6,508 bases of DNA from Prevotellaceae bacterium (GCA_030536165.1 JAUNQM010000145.1:1-6508); one strand, 5' to 3'. Shown: positions 1 to 6,508, counted from the stretch's first letter. Translations and numbers: made by a program. Notes: generated by a model from the letters alone, not told the origin.

Positions 1-43
1 GTTAACCGAAAACCCACAACCAACAACCCACAACCGGTTAAAC
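1..43 (-). repeat. Tandem AACCCACAACC repeat inside an inverted repeat, after GH78
   Basis: AACCCACAACC occurs at 11-21 and again at 25-35, a 14-bp period. The pair is flanked by GTTAACCG (1-8) and CGGTTAAAC (35-43), an inverted repeat with one extra A in the right arm. On the minus strand the GH78 stop codon (40-38) lies within the first arm, and the loop is GT-rich with spaced GG and GGG runs. No U-run is visible before the window edge, so a terminator role is not established. The element may continue beyond position 1. Confidence 0.5.
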
Positions 44-2728
44 GATCAGGCATATCTCTCCGCTTCCATATTCTTTTCCATCAATCGTAGCCGTACAGCC
101 AAAAGGTATCTCTACCTTCAGTGTCTTTTTGCCTTGGACTTGTCGGTAGATTTCCACTTTTATCACTCCATACGGGGTCTGCTTTGTGGCTTTAACCCAA
201 TCGATTCCTTCAGGCAACTGTGGCGAGACAAAGAAATGACGATAGCCAGGGGCATCAACATCTGGCTTGATACCTGCAAGCGACTGGTAGAACCATGTGC
301 CAATGCCGTTGTAGCAATTGTGTATTCTTGAACGCGAGCGGTCCCACGACTCCCACGTTGTCGTGGCTCCGTGGTTTATCATGTCTAGATAACCTGGGTA
401 GTCAGGCTGCTTTAGTATATCGTACATCAACTGTACTTTTCCGTTTCTTATAGCCCACTCCGTAAATATTGGCACGCCAACAAGACCTACGGCAATATGG
501 GTATTATACTTAGTTCGCGAGAGGTTTTCGAGTTGCTCGCACACATTATTATATATATAAGGTGGAACAACGTCTGCATTCATGGCATACGACATGTCTA
601 ACGGCGACGCTGTTGCGTATGTATTTTCCTCCTCGTTGAAAAACGCCTCGTGTATCTTCTTGTTCAGCCTTGTGCGCCATTGCAAGTATTTGGCTGCATC
701 ATCGTTGCGTCCGAGATACTTTGCTATCATGGCCATCGACTGAAGACATTCACTGACAAAACAGTTGCTGACTATGCTCACAGAACGTTCATTGCCTGCA
801 TCGACGCCTGCTGGAGTAAGCCAGTCACCGAGGAACCACATGCGATTCTTCGTGTCAGGCCAGCGTTGCAGCAGTCCTTCTAGCGAATATTTCTCCACAT
901 AATCAAGCCATTTCTTCATGCTGCAGTAGTGCTTCCTAATCATGCGGTCGTCGCCATAATTCAAATATGCACGCCATGAAGCCTGAATGATGAATCCACA
1001 CCAATATGGTCCACCGCCTCCACCACCGGCAGGTGCTACATGAGGCATGCCACCGTCTTCATCCTGCGCATCGCTCCATGCGTCAAGCCAATTGTAATAT
1101 GTGGTTGCAGCGTCTTGCATCGTCTGCAAAGTCATTGTCGATGAATTGCCATCGCCACCGTATCCCATACGCTCAAGGTGCGGACAATCGACCATATACC
1201 CACTAAATGTCAAGCAGCGCAAAGTGCGTTGTATCATGTCGTGAATGGCATTGATGTCGGAATCAGAACAAGAGAAAGAAGTTGTCTCTGCTTGATTTGC
1301 GGCTATCTGGAGGGCTTCCATCTTGTCTATCGAAGGCTTTTCGTCGAGTCCGCTCAACACAACATAACGATATGCGTGATGATTAAAGCGATTACAGAAC
1401 GCTGACGGTAACTGCGAAGAAGCAATTAAGACGTCCTTCTCACCTGAAAGTTGAGGTTCCGTCGTGTAGTCGTCGGAATATTCCATTGTGATTTCTTGCC
1501 CTTCTTTGAGCAGTCCAAAATCGGCACTGAACCATCCTGTAATGTTTCGTCCAAAGTCGATAAGCCATTTCTTATCGCCCATCGGCTTAATGCTCTGCGG
1601 CTTGAGGCGAGCCACAATCTTGTTGCCAACAAACATTTGTGGCGTTGACTTCTGGCTCACAGAAACCACCTTGACACCTGCGGTGCCCACTTTATCAACC
1701 GAAGGCTTACCTTTTCGTGCATCAATTCTTTCGCCACCAAACTGCAATGGAGCCCATGTACCAATGTCGGTCAGGTAGCCAACTCCGTCGGCATTGCATT
1801 TCCACGTGGCATCGGTGGCAGCAATCACAGTTGCTCCCGTGGCTGATGCGTCGTCTAATTCTGCCCTGACGACTGGTGTTTCCATCGCGTTGGCAAAGTT
1901 GTTTTTCTTGTACCAGCCTTTTCCTAACCATATAGCAATGACGTTTTTGCCCTTTTTCAAATAGGAGGTTACGTCGTAGCTTACCGTGAGCGAATGCTTG
2001 TCTAACTGCGACACGGCTGGTGCAAGTACTTGCTCCCCTACTCTCTTGCCGTTGATGTAAAGTTCATGATACCCCAACGAATTCACATGCATCACGGCAG
2101 TGCGTGGCAATCGTTTGAGGTCGGTTGTGGTTGAGAGTACAGGGGTTGTGTTGTTGGTATTTAAGGTAGTGATGTATTCTCCTTTGAAGTCTTTGTCGGA
2201 AATTATTCCCACTCCAAAACGTGCTGTCTTGCTCCACGCAGAGCATAACCCAGACCTATTCCACGTTCTTACGCGCCAATAATATAGGTGTCGAGGCAAT
2301 AAATTCCTCCCATTATACGGCACCATGACAGACTCTTTGCTCGCCACTTTGCCCGACTTCCAAACGTCGGCCTTACCTTTCAGAAGGAGTTTTTCCGTCG
2401 TGGCAACCTCTATCTCGTAGGCTGTCTGAACATCGTTGCTCTGTGAAGAGTGGTTCATCCAGCTGAAATGCGGCACTACAGCCCCCTCCATCTCTAGGCC
2501 TACCCCTACCCCCTCCCCGGAGGAGGGGAACTGATGGGAGGGCATGATTGCAACGGGGTCGGTAAGATTCTCACACAGAAGTTTATCGACGGTGATGCCA
2601 GAGCCAGCAATTACATAAAGTGGCAAGGCTAATGCAATGCACATCAGTATGCTTCTCGCCATCCCTGCGCGGATGGTAAGCAAGTGATGATTAGGCTTCC
2701 GAATGCTGTTTTTCAAGGTCTGTTTCAT
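38..2728 (-). CDS. Exported GH78 alpha-L-rhamnosidase
   Basis: Predicted inverting exo-enzyme that releases terminal alpha-L-rhamnose from glycans or glycosides. The 896-residue length is normal for multi-domain Bacteroidota GH78 proteins. Domains in order: signal segment (hydrophobic residues about 26-41), fibronectin-III-like domain (about 45-175), N-terminal rhamnosidase beta-domain (about 205-370), second beta-domain (about 370-480), (alpha/alpha)6 barrel (about 485-820) and C-terminal beta-sandwich (about 825-896). The motif DCPHLERMGYGGD (514-526) supplies D514, E519 (expected general acid) and D526; E793 in TTWESWD is the expected general base. By family knowledge these match D567, E572, D579 and E841 of Bacillus RhaB. 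Met1 lies 22 residues before Met23, and Met23 would give a more usual signal peptide, so the start is uncertain. Residues 62-85 look like an in-frame repeat insertion. Six glycines (568-573) sit in the barrel. It is last of three same-strand hydrolase genes, 147 bp after GH2. Family assignment is firm; the substrate is unknown. Confidence 0.95.
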   Translation of the reverse strand: MKQTLKNSIRKPNHHLLTIRAGMARSILMCIALALPLYVIAGSGITVDKLLCENLTDPVAIMPSHQFPSSGEGVGVGLEMEGAVVPHFSWMNHSSQSNDVQTAYEIEVATTEKLLLKGKADVWKSGKVASKESVMVPYNGRNLLPRHLYYWRVRTWNRSGLCSAWSKTARFGVGIISDKDFKGEYITTLNTNNTTPVLSTTTDLKRLPRTAVMHVNSLGYHELYINGKRVGEQVLAPAVSQLDKHSLTVSYDVTSYLKKGKNVIAIWLGKGWYKKNNFANAMETPVVRAELDDASATGATVIAATDATWKCNADGVGYLTDIGTWAPLQFGGERIDARKGKPSVDKVGTAGVKVVSVSQKSTPQMFVGNKIVARLKPQSIKPMGDKKWLIDFGRNITGWFSADFGLLKEGQEITMEYSDDYTTEPQLSGEKDVLIASSQLPSAFCNRFNHHAYRYVVLSGLDEKPSIDKMEALQIAANQAETTSFSCSDSDINAIHDMIQRTLRCLTFSGYMVDCPHLERMGYGGDGNSSTMTLQTMQDAATTYYNWLDAWSDAQDEDGGMPHVAPAGGGGGGPYWCGFIIQASWRAYLNYGDDRMIRKHYCSMKKWLDYVEKYSLEGLLQRWPDTKNRMWFLGDWLTPAGVDAGNERSVSIVSNCFVSECLQSMAMIAKYLGRNDDAAKYLQWRTRLNKKIHEAFFNEEENTYATASPLDMSYAMNADVVPPYIYNNVCEQLENLSRTKYNTHIAVGLVGVPIFTEWAIRNGKVQLMYDILKQPDYPGYLDMINHGATTTWESWDRSRSRIHNCYNGIGTWFYQSLAGIKPDVDAPGYRHFFVSPQLPEGIDWVKATKQTPYGVIKVEIYRQVQGKKTLKVEIPFGCTATIDGKEYGSGEICLIV
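2474..2545 (-). repeat. G-rich palindromic repeat inserted in-frame in the GH78 gene
   Basis: Codons 62-85 interrupt the usual GH78 N-terminal pattern, in which a CEN.T.P..I segment runs within a few residues into TP.FSW. Here CENLTDPVAI (52-61) and PHFSW (86-90) are separated by 24 residues of low-complexity Gly/Ser/Val/Glu sequence. The DNA carries a palindrome (CCCCTCC at 2510-2516 pairing with GGAGGGG at 2522-2528) and, on the coding strand, G-runs GGGG, GGGGG, GGGG and GGGGG between 2518 and 2482. This resembles short G-rich dispersed repeats I recall from Prevotella/Bacteroides intergenic regions; that link is from memory. The frame is kept, so the enzyme is probably still made, with a longer loop close to the mature N-terminus. 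Confidence 0.6.
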
Positions 2729-2786
2729 GTAGCTTCTATAGTTTAGTCTTATGCCGACAACTATTGACGTTTCTCGGAGCTCTTCA

Positions 2787-2855
2787 CTTAGGTGTTTCCT
2801 TGTTCACACCTTAGGTGTTGCACGATGAACACCTTAGGTGTGAAAAGGTCATATA
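2787..2855. repeat. Three 23-bp-periodic CTTAGGTGT repeats
   Basis: The 9-mer CTTAGGTGT starts at 2787, 2810 and 2833, exactly 23 bp apart. The second and third copies are extended on the left to the interrupted palindrome ACACCT-T-AGGTGT (2806-2818 and 2829-2841). The first copy has only part of the left arm (TTCAC before TTAGG). Sequence between the cores differs from unit to unit. About two turns of DNA between dyad centres would put bound dimers on the same face of the helix, but a mobile or structural repeat is equally possible. It lies upstream of GH78 and downstream of GH2 in transcription order. Confidence 0.8.
2803..2844 (-). promoter_or_regulatory. 42-nt nested hairpin between GH2 and GH78
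   Basis: The two best palindrome copies are also complementary to each other as a pair. On the + strand, TTCACACCT (2803-2811) pairs with AGGTGTGAA (2836-2844), and AGGTGTT (2813-2819) pairs with AACACCT (2828-2834). One mismatch sits between the two helices (T/T on the + strand, A/A in the transcript), and the loop is 8 nt (2820-2827). The result is a 16-bp stem in the GH2-GH78 transcript. No U-run follows on the minus strand, so it is not a classic intrinsic terminator. It may act as an operator, an mRNA-stabilising or processing structure that sets different GH2 and GH78 levels, or a repeat element with no regulatory role. Confidence 0.6.
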
Positions 2856-2875
2856 ACGTTTAACGCAGAATGCGA

Positions 2876-5536
2876 TTAAAACTTTGCAGCGGTACGTTCT
2901 TTCTTGGCGTATTGCTTGACGAGCACTGCGAAGTGTGCTGGCAGGAGTTGTGGCTCAACCTCACAAGTGATGATGCGGGTCTCGCCTGGCAAGAGGGTGA
3001 CATATCCGTCGCTCATGATTGCTGGCAGGATGCGTGCCTTAGTCTTGGTGTTGATGAGACGAAGGCGGTTGGCAAACGACACTTTGTCGGTGTTGTTGGT
3101 CAGCACGATGTCGAACTTGCCGTCGGCGACGCTGCCTATCTTGCAATCGAGCGGTGCTTCTGCCATTGTGTTCAATGCCTTATAGTCGTATTCGCGCTTC
3201 TGGTTTGTCCAGTAGAAGTTGGTATCGACAGTGTTGCCGCCGATAGAGAGTGAAAGACGAAGGAAGAGCATGTCGCCTTCATATTGCTTTGGCAGGTTGA
3301 GGGTGAACGCCTCGGCGATGTTGCTTGCCTCAACGTTGATGCCCGACTTTGAGTTGGTGGCGATAAGGTGTCCGTCGATGTCGAACACCTCTGCCTTTAC
3401 GATTGCATTGGTGATGGTGCGGGCTGTGGTGTTGATGACTTTGACGCTGTTGTTGTAGCAGTTCCACTGCACATGCTGTGATGCGCATGCCTGCTTTGCA
3501 CCCCAGTAGCAACCTGTAGGGTCGTAATAGTAGTCGTAGGTCTGCCATACGAACGATGGATATGCTGGGTGGCTCATCCAGATAAGCAGGGTGGATGCGT
3601 CGTTCCACATCTTGTCGTTCCATGCTTCATACATTCCCTTCATGTCCTCGAGGTTGATGAGCTGCGCCTTCTCGCAGAACTCTTCGAGGCTGCTGCACTC
3701 GCCGTAACGGTCGTTGACGGAATGAACGTAGTCGATAGGTCCGCCGTTCCAGGCTTCCTTGCCGAAGAAGTGCTTGTTATAGACGGTATTGTCGGAGTCT
3801 TTGAGTGCTTCATCGGTAGGCAGCGGCCACTGCTGGTCGGCAGGGATGAAGAGTCGCGTGCTCTCGTAGGTAGGGAATGTTGCCATGCCGATTTCGGAGC
3901 GGCAGCCGTAGCCATAGTCGAAGCCGTAAGGGTATGACGGCTTGTTGAAGGCGAGGTTGCTCCATGAGCCTTCGAAGTGATGCTTAGGCGTCATGTCCTT
4001 CCACCATCCAGAGCCAGACTTTGCTTCCTGATTGGAGCATGACGTGTAGAGACGGTCGTTGGCATCTTCTTCCATGACGATGAGTCGGAGTGCCTTGTCG
4101 ATGTCGTCAACAGGGCGAGTCTCGTTGGCTCCACACCAAAGGGCGATGCTCGGATGATTGCGCAGGCGGCGGACTTTGTCGCGGGCATTTGCCTTAAACA
4201 CGTCGTGCTCTACGACGTCATTGTATGCTACATAGAGCCAGAAGTCGGTCCAGACGAGGATGCCGTATTTGTCGCAATAATCGTAGAATTCATCGTCGGT
4301 GACGCAGCCAGTCCAGAGGCGAATCATGTTGTAGTTCATCTCTTTGTGGAGACGTATCTTCTGTTCGTACTGTTTGCCGTGGCAACGGAGCAGATACTCT
4401 GACATGCCCCAGTTTCCGCCTTTGGCAAAGATGCGCTGACCATTGATGACGAACTGAAGCACGGGCATATCGACGCGGTTCTTCTCGATGCGATATTCAA
4501 ACTTGCGGATGCCGAAGTCGATGCTGCGAGAGTCGCTCACCTTGCCATCGACAAGGGTTTCGAGTTTGCAATTATACATGAACGGCTCGCCATATCCATT
4601 AGGCCACCAGAGCTTTGGATTCTTGATGACGAGCTGCTTCATTTCGTATGGAGTCAAGCTGATGTGGGCAGTATCATTAGCCGCAACTTCAACATCCTTC
4701 TGGAACTGGATGTTGCCAGGAGTGATTGTGCCGCGCAGTGTGATGGACTTTTTCTCGCTGCCGCAGTTCTCGATGTCGGATGAGACAAAGATTTCGCCCT
4801 TATCCATTGTAGGAAGCGAGCTGCGCACCCACGGGTCAATCATTACTGCCTCGCCAGTAACTGCTACGTAGCAACGGCCTGGGATGCCGTTGAGTCGGCC
4901 TGGGACGTAAGGCATCCAGTCCCAGCCTGCGCCTGAAAGATAGCTTGGCGAACAAGCGACTCCGTAAGGGCCAGGGGCTTTGCGGGTCTTTTTCTGGTCG
5001 CAATCGTAGATGAGGACAGAGACAGTCTGCGCCTTTCCTTGCTGGTAGTATTCGGTTACGTCGAAGCGTGAACGCATCATGTGCCCCTTGACGTCGCGGG
5101 TTGACTCAGACGTGCCCGATACCTTATGCCCGTTGAACCAGAAGTCTGCATAGCGGTTGGTGTTGTCGAAGCAAAGCCATACGCGCTGCCCAGGCTGCAC
5201 CTGTGTAGGCAACGTGAACTCTGTGCGATACCAGAAGGGACCATTATACTTGGTCTCATCTACCTTATATATGTTATCGGCATATTCTGGGCATGGCTCT
5301 TTTCCTGCCTCAACATAAGAAGTGAATACGACACCTGGAACTACGCCTTTCACTGCCTGCTTCGGCATGCGATAGCCAGTTGTTGAGATTGTGGCACCGT
5401 CGGCATTGATTTCAGACTGACGTGCCAGCTGCCACTGTGCGATACCCTCGCCAGTGCCTAAAGAATACTCGGTGCGCTGAGCGTAAGAGCCCACAGCGCA
5501 AAGCATCATAATAGCTAAAAGTGTTTTTCTTTTCAT
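2876..5536 (-). CDS. Exported GH2 hydrolase, beta-mannosidase / exo-beta-glucosaminidase type
   Basis: Predicted retaining exo-glycosidase of 886 residues. A clear signal peptide (MKRKTLLAIMMLCAVGSYA, cleavage expected before Q20) has no lipobox Cys at the cleavage site, so a soluble periplasmic or secreted enzyme is likely. Domains: jelly-roll sugar-binding domain (about 30-230, with GPFWYRTEF at 99-107 and GAGWDWMPYVPGR at 202-214), immunoglobulin-like domain (about 231-345, ending near LWWPNGYGEP at 309-318), TIM barrel (about 350-690), then beta-sandwich domains (about 695-886). The expected acid/base is E472 in WCGANE and the nucleophile is E548 in CRSEIG. The WQTYDYYYDPTG and YWGAKQA segments (664-683) resemble exo-beta-D-glucosaminidases and mannosylglycoprotein beta-mannosidases rather than beta-galactosidases. 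It starts 40 bp after the GH92 stop, so the two are probably co-transcribed. With GH92 next to it, action on beta-mannose or beta-glucosamine is plausible; other GH2 activities are not excluded. Confidence 0.93.
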   Translation of the reverse strand: MKRKTLLAIMMLCAVGSYAQRTEYSLGTGEGIAQWQLARQSEINADGATISTTGYRMPKQAVKGVVPGVVFTSYVEAGKEPCPEYADNIYKVDETKYNGPFWYRTEFTLPTQVQPGQRVWLCFDNTNRYADFWFNGHKVSGTSESTRDVKGHMMRSRFDVTEYYQQGKAQTVSVLIYDCDQKKTRKAPGPYGVACSPSYLSGAGWDWMPYVPGRLNGIPGRCYVAVTGEAVMIDPWVRSSLPTMDKGEIFVSSDIENCGSEKKSITLRGTITPGNIQFQKDVEVAANDTAHISLTPYEMKQLVIKNPKLWWPNGYGEPFMYNCKLETLVDGKVSDSRSIDFGIRKFEYRIEKNRVDMPVLQFVINGQRIFAKGGNWGMSEYLLRCHGKQYEQKIRLHKEMNYNMIRLWTGCVTDDEFYDYCDKYGILVWTDFWLYVAYNDVVEHDVFKANARDKVRRLRNHPSIALWCGANETRPVDDIDKALRLIVMEEDANDRLYTSCSNQEAKSGSGWWKDMTPKHHFEGSWSNLAFNKPSYPYGFDYGYGCRSEIGMATFPTYESTRLFIPADQQWPLPTDEALKDSDNTVYNKHFFGKEAWNGGPIDYVHSVNDRYGECSSLEEFCEKAQLINLEDMKGMYEAWNDKMWNDASTLLIWMSHPAYPSFVWQTYDYYYDPTGCYWGAKQACASQHVQWNCYNNSVKVINTTARTITNAIVKAEVFDIDGHLIATNSKSGINVEASNIAEAFTLNLPKQYEGDMLFLRLSLSIGGNTVDTNFYWTNQKREYDYKALNTMAEAPLDCKIGSVADGKFDIVLTNNTDKVSFANRLRLINTKTKARILPAIMSDGYVTLLPGETRIITCEVEPQLLPAHFAVLVKQYAKKERTAAKF

Positions 5537-5576
5537 ATCAGTTTGGTTATTTTAATGGTTAGTTTTTAATTGTGAA
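5537..5576 (-). other. Short A-rich spacer / leader of the GH2 gene
   Basis: This 40-bp gap separates the GH92 stop from the GH2 start. Read on the minus strand it is A-rich (ATTAAAATAACC shortly before the ATG) and has no Shine-Dalgarno-like AGGAGG, which is usual for Bacteroidota, where A-rich leaders support initiation. I see no hairpin with a U-run and no Bacteroidota -7 box (TAnnTTTG). This favours co-transcription of GH92 and GH2. It also supports the GH2 start at 5536, since the signal peptide begins directly at that ATG. Confidence 0.6.
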
Positions 5577-6508
5577 TTATTTAGACGAAGTCTTCGGTTT
5601 GCTGCCCATGACGAGTTTGAGTTCACCACCAGCGACAATCTCAGAGAAATCAAGCCAGCAGCGGTTCAGCTTCTTGCCGTTGAGGGTTGCACTTTGAATA
5701 TAGATATTTTCGTCGCTATTGTTTTCGGCAATGACGGTAAATGTCTTGCCCGTTGCAGGCAGTTGCATTACAATACGATTGAATACAGGCGATGTAATCT
5801 CCGTGCGAGTCTCACCTGGACAATAAGGATGCAGACCTGCAGCAGAGAGTACATACCATGCCGACATCTGACCTACGTCCTCGTTCCCCTTGAGTCCGGC
5901 AATCTGATTCTCGTAGGCATATTTGCAGATATATCGAGTCCAATACTGCGTGCGCCACGGCTGACCGAGACGGTTGAAGAGATAAGGAACTCCGTGGACA
6001 GGTTCGTTGGCATGGTTATAGTAAAGATTCCAGAACATATCCTTCGGTGTGCTCTCGAACATCCATTCAAGGTCGGCAAGGACTTTCTTCTTTCCACCCA
6101 TGAGCTTGACCATTCCGTCAACATCGTGCGGCACGAACCATCCTTGCTGCAAAGGATTGCACTCCATTGTGCCGTACCATTCCTTCAGTCGCCCTTCTTC
6201 AGGCCATTCAGCCCAAGAGCCATCCTCATTACGTGGACGGAACCAATGCTTGTCGTTGTCCCAGATGTTCTTATAAGCCATACTCTTCTGCAAGAACTCT
6301 TTCTTCGTAGCATTATCGCCAAGCATATCAGCAAGGCGAGAGACACACCAGTCGGCATAGGCGTATTCGAGAGTGTAGGAAATGCTCATACCACCTGCTG
6401 AATAGCCATACTTGTCGTTGCCAAACTCTGCCGATGAGTTTTTGCAGTATTGCAGTGCGAGCTTTGCATCGAAGTTGCGGATATTCTTGGCGTAAGCATC
6501 TGCTATGA
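5577..6508 (-). CDS. GH92 exo-alpha-mannosidase-type enzyme (C-terminal part)
   Basis: Partial gene. The frame stays open from the stop at 5577 to the window edge; the ATG at 6389 is internal, because the 39 codons before it (with YGYSAGG immediately upstream) continue the family sequence. The visible 309 residues are roughly the last 40% of a typical GH92 protein of about 750 residues. GH92 enzymes are calcium-dependent inverting exo-alpha-mannosidases, mostly periplasmic or surface enzymes acting on N-glycans and yeast mannan. Family marks, numbered from the first visible residue: TLEYAYADW (44-52), MECNPLQQGWFVPHD (114-128) with the likely catalytic Glu at 115, NEP (167-169), GNEDVGQMSAW (207-217) with the acidic pair expected to assist catalysis, and a C-terminal beta-sandwich with YIQSATLNGK. 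The more usual EGN around the catalytic Glu is ECN here, perhaps a subgroup feature. Linkage specificity and signal peptide cannot be judged without the N-terminal part. Confidence 0.93.
   Translation of the reverse strand, partial: IADAYAKNIRNFDAKLALQYCKNSSAEFGNDKYGYSAGGMSISYTLEYAYADWCVSRLADMLGDNATKKEFLQKSMAYKNIWDNDKHWFRPRNEDGSWAEWPEEGRLKEWYGTMECNPLQQGWFVPHDVDGMVKLMGGKKKVLADLEWMFESTPKDMFWNLYYNHANEPVHGVPYLFNRLGQPWRTQYWTRYICKYAYENQIAGLKGNEDVGQMSAWYVLSAAGLHPYCPGETRTEITSPVFNRIVMQLPATGKTFTVIAENNSDENIYIQSATLNGKKLNRCWLDFSEIVAGGELKLVMGSKPKTSSK

Larger units (their letters stand above)
2729..2875 (-). other. 147-bp spacer between GH2 and GH78
   Basis: The spacer holds the palindromic repeats in its middle. 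On the minus strand about 60 nt lie between the last repeat core and the GH78 ATG. I see no TAnnTTTG -7 box and no strong Shine-Dalgarno there; AGAAG about 6 nt before the ATG is weak. A small palindrome CGTT-T-AACG lies at 2857-2865, near the GH2 end. The gap is much longer than the 40 bp between GH92 and GH2, so separate regulation of GH78 is possible but not shown. Confidence 0.5.

Noticed and set aside
1010..1027. Six consecutive glycine codons in GH78 as a slippage tract
   Set aside because: The codons are mixed (GGT, GGA, GGC) rather than a uniform run, and Gly-rich sequence before PYWCGF is plausible for this barrel loop.
2803..2844. Intrinsic terminator after GH2
   Set aside because: The hairpin is strong, but no U-run follows it in the direction of GH2 transcription, so it is listed as a regulatory or repeat structure instead.
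2787..2855. CRISPR array
   Set aside because: The conserved unit is only 9-13 bp, there are three copies, the intervals are about 10-14 bp, and no cas gene is visible.
2870..3253. + strand open frame of 127 codons over the end of GH2, starting in the spacer
   Set aside because: Almost all of it is antisense to the GH2 C-terminal domains. The apparent hydrophobic stretches are not supported by a promoter, a ribosome site or a recognised family.
4488..4871. + strand open frame of 127 codons inside GH2
   Set aside because: It is antisense to the immunoglobulin-like domain region of GH2 and has no family features.
5694..6401. Long + strand open frame of 235 codons opposite the GH92 gene
   Set aside because: It lies entirely antisense to strongly conserved GH92 sequence, and its translation shows no recognisable domain. 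It is a codon-bias shadow.
1..6508. tRNA, rRNA or insertion sequence
   Set aside because: The three genes fill the window except for short spacers; no cloverleaf, rRNA segment or transposase translation was seen.

Overview
The window looks like part of a carbohydrate-degradation locus from a gut- or rumen-type Bacteroidota bacterium, most likely Prevotella/Segatella or a relative. The evidence is the gene content (GH92, a large exported GH2 and GH78 side by side), A-rich leaders without a clear Shine-Dalgarno, and G-rich palindromic repeats of a kind I recall from these genomes. The genus is an inference.

All three genes lie on the minus strand, so transcription runs from high to low coordinates. 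The order is: the C-terminal part of a GH92 exo-alpha-mannosidase-type enzyme (6508 to 5577, running off the window edge); a 40-bp A-rich spacer; a complete exported GH2 enzyme of the beta-mannosidase / exo-beta-glucosaminidase type (5536 to 2876); a 147-bp spacer holding 23-bp-periodic palindromic repeats that also form one 42-nt nested hairpin; and a complete exported GH78 alpha-L-rhamnosidase (2728 to 38). A short GT-rich tandem repeat flanked by an inverted repeat starts at the GH78 stop codon and reaches the window edge. The coding sequences fill almost the whole window. No SusC/SusD pair, regulator, RNA gene or transposase is visible.

Together the enzymes suggest trimming of a glycan carrying alpha-mannose, a beta-linked mannose or hexosamine, and alpha-L-rhamnose, with the two complete enzymes exported, probably to the periplasm. 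The substrate cannot be read from the sequence. GH92 plus this GH2 type would fit N-glycan or mannan breakdown; adding GH78 points to a less usual rhamnose- and mannose-containing polymer.

The most interesting signals are not new genes. They are (1) the 23-bp-periodic palindromes between GH2 and GH78, and (2) an apparent in-frame insertion of a G-rich palindromic repeat of about 24 codons in the N-terminal region of the rhamnosidase. I found no convincing evidence of a wholly new system.
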